Shown: positions 36,052 to 46,379 of the stretch, piece after piece | How positions within the stretch are numbered: position 1 is the first letter of the stretch | Layout: the number at the start of each line of letters is the position of its first letter | Assembly (NCBI GenBank): GCA_028023455.1 | Contig: JAQFVV010006245.1 | Coordinates: 7,709,331-7,773,330 of the forward strand | Length of the DNA stretch: 64,000 nt | Origin: Epiperipatus broadwayi | Lineage: Eukaryota; Onychophora; Udeonychophora; Euonychophora; Peripatidae | Direction: 5' to 3' | Made by a program: the position numbers and the translations under genes | The notes under the pieces: model-generated | Told to the model about the DNA's origin: nothing | Database searches by the model: none | The model's input: the letters and a program-made list of their open reading frames with translations, nothing else

Positions 36052-36459
36052 GTAAGAACTAATATTTTTTTAAATTCTTTTTCTTATAAAATCTATTCTG
36101 CAAACAATAATATATCTGTATCTTTAAAATGAAATCAATAATTTTATTTGTCAATAGCATGCTATTTGATTTGTAAAAAAGTGCAAAGTGCGCCTTTTGA
36201 TTAATATATTTTAATATAAAGTCCAGACTGTGCACACATGCACAGAGAAATAGTTATTATAAATTTTATATCTATTCAGAAATTCCAGCAGGTATTTTAT
36301 AAGCATAAATCCTACATTGATAACACAAATGAACCAAATGCATTGTATAAATTGATTTTTGAATTATGTCTAATTCATTTAGCAAATAAAAAACGTTTAA
36401 AGAGATTTAAAATGTTTTGTCTTATGATGTTTATTATTGTAATTAATAATTTGTAAAGC

Positions 36460-36570
36460 GCATACTCATTACATAAGTAATATATTAAGGCTATAACCGT
36501 ATGACTATGCGCCTAAATTGCGACAGTAGGGACCTCTACAAATCTAAACACAAGATTATTATTTATAAAA
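36460..36570 (+). repeat. Short dispersed repeat, copy 1
   Basis: Shares with 63508-63600 the ordered blocks 'aaggctrtaacc', 'gcgyct', 'GTAGGGACCTCTA' and 'aacacaag'. It is more G+C-rich than its surroundings. Nature unknown. Confidence 0.5.
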
Positions 36571-36888
36571 AAATATCAATATGTTCAATGCTCATGTTTA
36601 TATTTACAATATAGCATTTAAACTTGTAAAATATATGTTGATATATTCCTTTCTGTAGGCAAGAATTATAAATAACTATTTCTTTGTGATTCTATATATT
36701 ATTTGTAACTGCCAAAACAATCATGTTGCAGACGAAATGGATCTATATGAGAGATACAGTCAGATTTTTTTTTAAAGCCACTTGCTAGTGGTGTAATTAT
36801 TGAAATCAGATTAAAAATGCAGATGTTATTATTATTTGTATCTGCATTTTTCTCTTTCACTTTCTATCTTTCTTTTTCTCTTCCTTTC

Positions 36889-36979
36889 ACACACACACAC
36901 ACACCTCTCTCTCTATATATATATATATGTGTGTGTGTGTGTGGGTGTGTGTGTGTGTGTGGGTGGGTGTGTGTGTGTA
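36889..36979. repeat. Compound CA/CT/TA/GT microsatellite
   Basis: Runs (CA)n, (CT)n, (TA)n, (GT)n with interspersed GGG. It is roughly self-complementary around the TA centre and could fold as a hairpin. The 66-codon frame over it is an artefact of the repeat. Confidence 0.95.
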
Positions 36980-39900
36980 GACATTTAAATGTAGCAAGAG
37001 TTTCCACTATTATATAATAGGCAATCACCAATTTAAATATGCCATGGTAGCTTAAACGATTGATGTAACAATCTCAATATTATTTGTCTGGCTTATGTTA
37101 AATCAAAAGTAAATCTTTTTTAATTTAATACTCTTAACTATTATAAGTGTAATTTCACATATTTTGTTTTAATAGTAATAATATATATAAATAGAAATAT
37201 TAGATAAGTTTTTAAAACTTCTGTTTGTTATACCACTTCAGATATATAAATACCAATGACCTCCTAGATATATTTCTGAAGAATCATTAGTTTTCAGTTG
37301 GCCAAGGTCACTTCCTTTGCATATTTTCATTATCATTGATCAGGATTTAGTATAACAAATTATTACAATAGATAAATTGCATTTATATAAAATATTACAG
37401 CAAAATAAAGAAAGTGGTGAATTTGGTAATATTTCAATTTCAAATACTACTTGCTTCTCATAAGTACTTATTTGATGACATCATCTTTAAATAAGCATAT
37501 TAATGAAAATTATTAATCATTTGTTGGTTAGAAGTTATTAAATTAATTTTAATCTAGATATAAAATTTCAACTTAATTAAGGATTAGTATATTTATTTTA
37601 AAATACTATTATAATAATAGTATAATTTCATTCCATTGTCTTTTTTTACATACATGTTTTATATCTAAAATATATTTTTTCAAATTTCTATTTACTATAC
37701 CACTTCAAACACCTGAATAAGGAAATCTGGAGAAAAAAAACATCACCAAATTATTATAATTCTATTACAAGTGTTACATTTATTATATGTACTCATTTTT
37801 CAACTTCATCTTTTATCAACATGTTAATAATTATTACAAATCAGTATATATATGCTAAATCAATCTAAAACTCTGTTTCTATAAATAGTCAACTATTTTC
37901 TAAAATGTAATATAATAAGAAATATATACAGAAAATAATTATAAGGCAATATAAAATAAAAGGAAAAGTTTGGAGCAGATAAAGTTTTATTGCTGTTACA
38001 TATCACAGTTTAGACTGTTAAAAACTCTAGTGCAGTTGTCTATTTTATACAATGAGCGTATAGGCTAATAAATATTTCTTTATTTAAATGAGATAGAAAT
38101 TGAGATAATTGTATTTAATTAATTGCAGAATATTATAATGTAATTAATGTTTCAAAATACAATAAAATTAAAGCGAAACTGAAAATGTAAGTTATTATTA
38201 TAAATATATAAAATGCATAAAAATATTAAATCCAGAATTTCATATAATCACAGATAACTTTAATCCATTGTTAATACTTTAGTTGTTACTAAGAATTTTT
38301 TTTTATTATAACTCAACTTATATGTTTTTATTTTTACAACATTTTTCTAAGATATATAAATAATCTCAAATCAATTCACAATTTACATTTCCCAATGATT
38401 TAGTTTGATAAAAATATTTTTAATTGATTATTTTATTAATAACATCATTTCTACCATTAAATATTTTAAATCACATTACTGTTTAGGCTCTGATAATATA
38501 TCTTCTTTTATTTATAAAATATGTACATAATATTAATCTATTTCTTTCTAATACATTTAAACTATTCTGTTATAATCTTAATTTCCATCAATCTCTTAAA
38601 GTTGTTTCAATTTTTAAATACAATATCCAGAGATTATAGTAGAAATTGTACTATTTTTTATGTTTTTGAAAAATAAGTACTAATAATATTATTAGTGATA
38701 ATTAGAAAAGTCATCTTTTCTATATATTGTAGCCTTTATAGCTCAAATGAAATAAACTTTTTTATTCCATTTCATTATCTGCACTTGCTATTGAGGATCA
38801 AATTAAATTATGCATTATTATGATTTATTCGTGTTCTACAAAGTTTTTATTTTTAAACTATGAAGATTAAATTTCTCTTGGAATTTAATTAAATAATTTG
38901 AATCTTCTATAAGAGAAAGAAGCTTTTATATTGAATATAACAATATATTTTTTATTATATAGTTGTAATATAGAATTGGTTAATACAGGGGCCAGAAACT
39001 TAGGGAACACATGCCAAGTGTGGCACACAGAATGATTATCGATGGCATTGTGATTGAACTGAAATAGTAAAATATTATATTTTAACTACAACACACCATT
39101 TGTGCCATCACTTATATTTTGCATATGTGACTCACATGTAAATGGAAACCATGATTCAATTTAATTTACTAATTATTTTGTGCAATAAATGTACATTCAA
39201 CCTTTGCTAAGTAGGATGGAAATTTTTTTTTCCCAGTGAGGATTAATTTTGCTTGGATTTTTTTTTTTTGATGGCCAATAGACTTTTGTTACTTTTGTAT
39301 GCAATTGCTTGTTTAGAGTAAATATATATTCAGGCAGGATATTATATCGATTAATTCATTAGAAAAACTTGTATTCATAATTATATAATAATACATTTTA
39401 AATTTTGGCATTTTTACTTGAAGAAAAAAGATTTATAGTAAGTGATAATCAGGTTAATACATGAATGAAGTTTGCAAATAGATAATGAGACTTGATAACA
39501 TTGTTCAGATCTCAAAGAAGTTTAAAATCATTGTTTTTTCCTTTTAAATGTTTATTGTATAATTAAAACAAATTTCTCATAAAAAAAATCCAAAAGTTCA
39601 TAATTTTAAAGAAAAATAGAATATATGAAAAGCCTCCAATTTCAAGTTGATTTTTTATATCACAAAAATGAGATTATTTAAAATATTTTTGATGAATGCT
39701 AGAAAAATTTTTATTTTATTTTGTTAGAGTTCATTGATCAACTATGTAAATTAAACTATAAAGTTAAAGGCACTTTTCCTCTGAATTCCTATACATTAAA
39801 TGGCAATTTTGTAAATAATACACAGTTTCAAAAAAAACTTTATGCATGTCTTTTAAATGCAATATAATTTAACAAAACATACTTTTCACATCTGATCTTA

Positions 39901-40812
39901 TGTGTTTTAAAATACTTAATGACCAATAATATAAGACGCCATTATAATGGGATTCAAAGGTATATAATATATAATTTTGAAGTCCATTATAACTTGACCA
40001 ATTTTTATACCATATATAATAAGATTGATAGAATCATTGTTGGCATGTGGAATAATATTGTAACATAGATTTGGCATGTATTAAGACAATATTCAAACTC
40101 TATATTGATTAATATTTATATTAATAATTTAAGAAATATTTTGGCATATTCTTTTTTTTTGTATGTGTTATACAAATGATTGACAACTTTTTAAGTATAT
40201 TAATACCATGAGTTTGTTTTAAGTCTTGTAACAATTTTAAATTGAAATGGAAATAATACAATGATCATCAACATAAAAAAAATGTTCAATTATTTTTTTT
40301 CCCCAAAATAATTAAACTATTTTAACTTTTTTAGTTATTTTGATGGTTATAAAAAAATTCAATAATTATTTAAAAACTTCATGACATTTTACAATTATTT
40401 CAAGAAAACATTTACATACCATTATAGGCATGATTATAAAATTAGGGATTTTATTAAATATAAATTGTTTAATATTTTGTATAAATGATGTAAAGAATAG
40501 TTTGTATTATTCAACTCTTCTCTTCATCTCATTTTAGAATAACATATAATCAGAATTACCAATTCAAAAAAATAAAATAAAATTTATAAGTAGCCAATCA
40601 TGCAGGAATATGACTATTCTAAATCAATAAAAATAAATACAAAGAAAGATAAAAAATAAGTTAAAATGAGATTTGTGATAATAAAATCAATTCCTGATTA
40701 ATAAATATGTCCAAATATGTTACACCTTTTCATCAAAAATGGGAATTAATAAAGTCCATTATTCTGTTTTTCATATAAGTTCTAACATAATAAAAATATT
40801 ATATATAACAGT

Positions 40813-40813
40813 T

Positions 40814-40874
<61 letters not shown>
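40813..40874. repeat. (AC)n(AT)n microsatellite
   Basis: About 13 AC units followed by about 18 AT units without interruption. Confidence 0.95.
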
Positions 40875-40876
<2 letters not shown>

Positions 40877-40913
40877 TATTATAAATTGATGTCTGTATTT
40901 CTTCAAAATACTA

Positions 40914-41203
40914 TACGTAAATTTACAAATAAATATTAGAAAATACAGTACTTAAAAGTTTATAAAAATATATTTATAACCATCACTTAGAAGCACTTTC
41001 AACTATCTTTGTAGCTTTTATCAACTAATACTTTTAAAATGTCAGTTGATATCATGGAATTCTGGTAAAGCTGACATTTTAAAAGTATTAGTTGATAAAA
41101 ACTACAATGATAATTGAAAGTGCTTCTAAGTGACAGTTATAGATATATTTTTATAAACTCATAAGTACTGTATTTTCGAATATTTATTTATAAATTTACA
41201 TGT
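40914..41203. mobile_element. Foldback element F5
   Basis: The arms of about 130 bp pair from 'acgtaaatttacaaataaatatt' (left, 40915) with 'aatatttatttataaatttaca' (right, to 41200), through 'agtgcttctaagtga' and 'ttttatcaactaatacttttaaaatgtcag', to an unpaired 25-base centre (41046-41070). Similarity between arms is high. The LTR element at 41212 sits only a few bases from its right end. Confidence 0.8.
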
Positions 41204-41693
41204 ATATATATTGTAACGAGCACAGACGTTTGTTACATTGTTGTTTTTTTTTTTTATTTATTAAACATGAAAGTAAATTAAAAAGTTCGCATTTAAAAAT
41301 TTTCTTTAAGAATTAAAAATTGAAATTAAATATCATCTTAAACTCTTATATATTAAATCGCACAGATAATGAAAAATTATTAAAATAAAAATTTATTAAA
41401 GAAAAAGTATTTTAAAACTAAATTTTAAAAAGATTTGGAGATAAAATTATATCTTTAAATTTATCTTTAAATATATTTTTGATTTGGAAAACAGGTTAAT
41501 TAATCAGAAATGGAAATGATTGTTAATTAGTTAAATGTAAACCAGCCTTGGGCATTTAAAATGTAAAAACATCAGTCAGATAGGAAAACAATAGAAACTT
41601 TCAGCAAATGAAATAAATCCATTGGGAAATCGGACCTCAATGAAAAGGATCATCTCATCGATGACGTAATGTTAAGTCAATCCTTCGAATACG

Positions 41694-41701
41694 TATAAAA
41701 G
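41694..41701 (+). promoter_or_regulatory. TATA box, 5' LTR copy C
   Basis: TATAAAAG preceded by 'cgaatacg'. It lies 79 bases before the hairpin at 41773, with the same spacing in the partner LTR. Confidence 0.65.
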
Positions 41702-41772
41702 GAAAATTTGGAAATTATTAATTAGTGACTAGTTATTGATGATTATTACGATGTAACAGCTAGGTGTTAGTG

Positions 41773-41813
41773 CTGAGGGGATTGAAAAAGACGCACAGCT
41801 TCAATCCCTTCAG
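41773..41813 (+). promoter_or_regulatory. Leader hairpin with GACGCAC in loop
   Basis: A 14-bp stem: CTGAGGGGATTGAA (41773-41786) pairs fully with TTCAATCCCTTCAG (41800-41813), one G-U. The 13-base loop contains GACGCAC (41790-41796). Likely near the 5' end of the element's RNA, given the TATA box 79 bases upstream. Confidence 0.85.
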
Positions 41814-42204
41814 TTCTGCTAAGAAAGGAAGAAAAATGAACCATCGTTTCTACATTGAGGACCAACTACACTAAAAAAATCTCCGGATGGATAAATAAAT
41901 CGGCCAACAGGATACCAATCTTCGGACGACGTGGGAATTCACGTTCAAATGGCAAGGAATATATGAAGATGAACTATTTAAATAACCGTAAGAACTTTAA
42001 AATTTATGAACAGTAAATTAAAAACTTTTCCAGATTTAAATGATTGCAATATTATTCTATCTGACCAACATTATTTATTAATTAGTTATAATTTTATTTA
42101 ATGTATTTATTTTGTAAAATCATTTCCATTTATTTATTTATTTTTTGTTCTTTAAGTTTTATTATGATTTTTGTTTTCCGTTAAATTAATTATAAAAATG
42201 TTAA

Positions 42205-43030
42205 ACTTAAGTCGGGCGTGAATGGCTGTATAGATTTGTAAAGTTATATTAGGGGAGGGTAATCTTAGGTTATTTATGTCATTGTTAGATTGGGTCAATG
42301 GATTGGATATATTGATGTAGTTAGTAGATGTGATCGGAGATTCGCTACTGGCAGAATCGTTTATATATACGCCGCACTCACCCGTTTGCCTATGGAAGGA
42401 ATTATAAGACGGAGAACGCAGTTCCTTTCTATGGAGTTTTTTTTTTATTGTTCTTCTCGTTAGATAGATGTAATATTCCTATCTGATTGAGAGTCAATGT
42501 CTTTTCTTAATTCTTTTGGTGCTGCCGTATTTCGTATTACATTGAATACATCGATGTATCAGATGGATTGATGCCAGTTTGACTGCGAATTTTAGCCTAA
42601 GGTTAAATAGGGATAGAATATTTTAATTTCAATGCAAATCTATGTAGTATTCATACTCGATTCTAAATAAAAATGCATTAAATTTAAGTTGTTTATAGAT
42701 GCTTGCATGGATTGTTTATCGGTTAACTATGTTTTGCATTTCATATTTGATCAAAATATATAGACATTCGATAAATAATTATACCTTACGGTGAGTATCT
42801 AAAATGTATTTATTCGGATGTCTTTTAAGTTATTGGTGACAATGCAAGTATCTTATGGTGAATACTATTGGGTTACATATAAATTTCCCTCCGCAATTGT
42901 CAGTAATCAATAATTTTATATTTTGATTGCTTATGTTTACTTTGGAATGTTTTTAACCGTGTAATCTATGTAACCGATCTATAGCAACTTATTATAACAA
43001 GCTTTTATAATCCCATCTGTGCGAACTTAA
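42205..43030 (+). repeat. Two diverged ~0.47 kb modules (M1, M2) inside the LTR
   Basis: M1 starts near 'cgggcgtgaatggctgtatag' (42212) and ends 'tctatgtagtattcatactcga'. M2 starts near 'ttgtttatagatgcttgcatgg' (42689) and ends 'ctatgtaaccgatctatagc'. Both begin after 'taaryttaagt' and end in a related 'atctatgta' block, so they look like an old tandem duplication. The same modules are in reversed order in the LTR at 19251-21332. The stretch 'tttgtaaagttatattaggg' in M1 is the best conserved part across copies. Confidence 0.6.
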
Positions 43031-43254
43031 TTAAAATGTAAAATTAGAATGTAATAGTAATTAAAGGTAAATTAAAGTCAAAAATCAAAGTTAAAAAAAT
43101 AATGTTAAATGTTAAAATGTAAAACTAATAATAAAATAATTTTAAATCTTATATATATGTGCATAAATAAATGTTTGTATGTTAATTACTGGCAGTGGCT
43201 TATTTTATTTATTTTTAATGATGAAATCTAATTAGATAAGATATGATATTATTA

Positions 43255-43395
43255 AATCTCTGCTACTCCCTGAGCTAGTGACATGGGCTAACGACCGGAT
43301 GCAAAGGAAAAAAAAATTTTTTTTTTTTGACTTACGTATCTGCCTACTTTATAAATTTTTCTAGGTTCAAATGCCTAGATGGCGCCCTGTAGTGC
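43255..43395 (+). other. tRNA-like A/B-box module in LTR
   Basis: 'ctgagctagtgacatgggcta' (from 43270) resembles a tRNA D arm/A box (GAGC, then TAGTGACATGG, then GCT). 'CTAGGTTCAAATGCCTAG' (43361-43378) resembles a T arm/B box with a 5-bp stem. Between them is an A-run/T-run insert (43308-43328) that could itself pair. The block is conserved in all five LTRs (18545-18650, 21165-21275, 26655-26800, here, 46195-46335). A tRNA-derived origin is an inference; it has no closed acceptor stem. Confidence 0.45.
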
Positions 43396-43431
43396 AGATT
43401 ACGTGAAGTCAATCTTCTCCGGATCGTTACA

Positions 43432-44158
43432 ATGGCTTTCCCAACTCGGGCCGATCTTTAATAAACCACGTATACCCTGAACAAATTCTTCTCAAAATGA
43501 AACATTTTATCTGTTTACATAAAGTCGTATACTTTAAATCCTATAAAAGCTCTGCCAGTAAAAGAAATAGCACATATATTAAACACGAGAAAGTATAAAT
43601 AATTTTAAACTGTATTTCGTTAAAAAAAAAAGTCAAAAGGTTGCAATAAATATGTTTTTTTTTGTTGATATATATTATGCTTTATCGTGTATAGGCGCGC
43701 ACAGCCACATAAGTTTATGATCGAAATGTGGTACCTTACGATGAGTACCGTTGGGAATTTACTTCAGTGTAATCCTATTTAAGCATTTTAATCAGTCATA
43801 AATAAGTTGGTGGTATGTATAATTGTGCTGCAAATATACACGTATAAATCCATTATCTTTCAAAACGTATTTAGTTCAATGCAACCTTCTTAAATAAATA
43901 ATTTAAATAACTTGCTTGTCATGCCGTATGTAAAAATAAAATGTATAAAATAAAATAGAACACTTGTGGGGAGGGGTGTAAACGTAAACGGTCCTTAGGT
44001 AGGCGATGGTAAACATTTTTCTTTTTGTATATAGTCCTTTTGTAAAATTATTAACCGGATGTTTTGTAAATGTCTTCGTCAATCGTGTACCGTAATTACT
44101 AACCCTAAGTAAAATATTTTTTTTTTTGATCATTTTTTTTTAAGTAACTTTACTGATA
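43432..44158 (+). mobile_element. Non-coding internal region of LTR element copy C
   Basis: 727 bp between two nearly identical LTRs. It begins with TGGCTTTCCCAACTCGGG (primer-binding-site-like, from 43433) and CCGATCTTTAATAAA. It ends with a T-rich tract and CTTTACTGATA directly before TGTAAC. No purine-rich tract of the usual kind precedes the 3' LTR. No gag, protease, reverse transcriptase or integrase is present; the minus frame at 43903-44133 has no motif. The element must have used proteins supplied by another copy. Confidence 0.85.
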
Positions 44159-44639
44159 TGTAACAAGCACAGACGTTCGTTACATTGTTGTTGTTTTTTT
44201 TATTTATTAAACATGAAAGTAAATTAAAAAGTTCGCATTTAAAAATTTTCTTTAAGAATTAAAAATTGAAATTAAATATCATCTTAAACTCTTATATATT
44301 AAATCGCACAGATAATGAAAAATTATTAAAATAAAAATTTATTAAAGAAAAAGTATTTTAAAACTAAATTTTAAAAAGATTTGGAGATAAAATTATATCT
44401 TTAAATTTATCTTTAAATATATTTTTGATTTGGAAAACAGGTTAATTAATCAGAAATGGAAATGATTGTTAATTAGTTAAATGTAAACCAGCCTTGGGCA
44501 TTTAAAATGTAAAAGCATCAGTCAGATAGGAAAACAATAGAAACTTTCAGCAAATGAAATAAATCCATTGGGAAATCGGACCTCAACGAAAAGGATCATC
44601 TCATCGATGACGTAATGTTAAGTCAATCCTTCGAATACG

Positions 44640-44647
44640 TATAAAAG
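44640..44647 (+). promoter_or_regulatory. TATA box, 3' LTR copy C
   Basis: TATAAAAG, 79 bases before the hairpin, identical to the 5' LTR. Confidence 0.65.
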
Positions 44648-44718
44648 GAAAATTTGGAAATTATTAATTAGTGACTAGTTATTGATGATTATTACGATGT
44701 AACAGCTAGGTGTTAGTG

Positions 44719-44759
44719 CTGAGGGGATTGAAAAAGACGCACAGCTTCAATCCCTTCAG
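44719..44759 (+). promoter_or_regulatory. Leader hairpin with GACGCAC, 3' LTR copy C
   Basis: Identical to the hairpin at 41773-41813: 14-bp stem, 13-base loop containing GACGCAC. Confidence 0.85.
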
Positions 44760-46379
44760 TTCTGCTAAGAAAGGAAGAAAAATGAACCATCGTTTCTACA
44801 TTGAGGACCAACTACACTAAAAAATCTCCGGATGGATAAATAAATCGGCCAACAGGATACCAATCTTCGGACGACGTGGGAATTCACGTTCAAACGGCAA
44901 GGAATATATGAAGATGAACTATTTAAATAACCGTAAGAACTTTAAAATTTATGAACAGTAAATTAAAAACTTTTCCAGATTTAAATGATTGCAATATTAT
45001 TCTATCTGACCAACATTATTTATTAATTAGTTATAATTTTATTTAATGTATTTATTTTGTAAAATCATTTCCATTTATTTATTTTTTGTTCTTTAAGTTT
45101 TATTATGATTTTTGTTTTCCGTTAAATTAATTATAAAAATGTTAAACTTAAGTCGGGCGTGAATGGCTGTATAGATTTGTAAAGTTATATTAGGGGAGGG
45201 TAATCTTAGGTTATTTATGTCGTTGTTAGATTGGGTCAATGGATTGGATATATTGATGTAGTTAGTAGATGTGATCGGAGATTCGCTACTGGCAGAATCG
45301 TTTATATATACGCCGCACTCACCCGTTTGCCTATGGAAGGAATTATAAGATGGAGAACGCAGTTCCTTTCTATGGAGTTTTTTTTTATTGTTCTTCTCGT
45401 TAGATAGATGTAATATTCCTATCTGATTGAGAGTCAATGTCTTTTCTTAATTCTTTTGGTGCTGCCGTATTTCGTATTACATTGAATACATCGATGTATC
45501 AGATGGATTGATGCCAGTTTGACTGCGAATTTTAGCCTAAGGTTAAATAGGGATAGAATATTTTAATTTCAATGCAAATCTATGTAGTATTCATACTCGA
45601 TTCTAAATAAAAATGCATTAAATTTAAGTTGTTTATAGACGCTTGCATGGATTGTTTATCGGTTAACTATGTTTTGCGTTTTCATATTTGATCAAAATAT
45701 ATAGACATTCGATAAATAATGATACCTTACGGTGAGTATCTAAAATGTATTTATTCGGATGTCTTTTAAGTTATTGGTGACAATGCAAGTATCTTATGGT
45801 GAATACTATTGGGTTACATATAAATTTCCCTCCGCAATTGTCAGTAATCAATAATTTTATATTTTGATCGCTTATGTTTACTTTGGAATGTTTTTAACCG
45901 TGTAATCTATGTAACCGATCTATAGCAACTTATTATAACAAGCTTTTATAATCCCATCTGTGCGAACTTAATTAAAATGTAAAATTAGAATGTAATAGTA
46001 ATTAAAGGTAAATTAAAGTCAAAAATCAAAGTTAAAAAAATAATGTTAAATGTTAAAATGTAAAACTAATAATAAAATAATTTTAAATCTTATATATATG
46101 TGCATAAATAAATGTTTGTATGCTAATTACTGGCAGTGGCTTATTTTATTTATTTTTAATGATGAAATCTAATTAGATAAGATATGATATTATTAAATCT
46201 CTGCTACTCCCTGAGCTAGTGACATGGGCTAATGACCGGATGCAAAAGAAAAAAAAATTTTTTTTTTTTGACTTACGTATCTGCCTACTTTATAAATTTT
46301 TCTAGGTTCAAATGCCTAGATGGCGCCCTGTAGTGCAGATTACGTGAAGTCAATCTTCTCCGGATCGTTACAATATATA

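Larger units (their letters stand above)
36052..40913. other. Downstream intron, mostly nothing recognised
   Basis: AT-rich with microsatellites listed separately. No membrane-helix-coding exon with flanking splice sites was recognised. The frames at 36238-36456 and 36817-37017 are chance or microsatellite frames. Confidence 0.45.
41212..43431 (+). mobile_element. 5' LTR of non-coding LTR element, copy C
   Basis: 2220 bp, TGTAACGAGC to GGATCGTTACA, so the ends form an 8-base inverted repeat (TGTAACGA / TCGTTACA). Nearly identical to 44159-46372; I counted about 14 substitutions plus a few length changes in homopolymers. It contains a TATA box (41694), a leader hairpin (41773), module M1 (from ~42205), module M2 (from ~42675), the inverted pair TCGCACAGAT (41355) / ATCTGTGCGAAC (43016), the phrase 'actggcagtggctta' and a tRNA-like block (43255-43395). 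The flank ATAT (41208-41211) equals that after 46372. Confidence 0.9.
44159..46372 (+). mobile_element. 3' LTR of non-coding LTR element, copy C
   Basis: 2214 bp, TGTAACAAGC to GGATCGTTACA, followed by ATAT as at the other end. Differences from the 5' LTR are mostly C/T or G/A changes at CpG sites. It contains the same TATA box, hairpin, modules and tRNA-like block. The minus frame at 45093-45437 is a chance frame in module M1. Confidence 0.9.

Noticed and set aside
36817-37017. 66-codon frame with repeated Cys-Val
   Set aside because: It reads through the CA/CT/TA/GT microsatellite and has no protein signature.
45093-45437. 114-codon minus-strand frame inside the 3' LTR
   Set aside because: Not open in the equivalent parts of the other LTRs of the family apart from a shorter piece at 20451-20669, and without any domain; chance frame in a conserved non-coding module.
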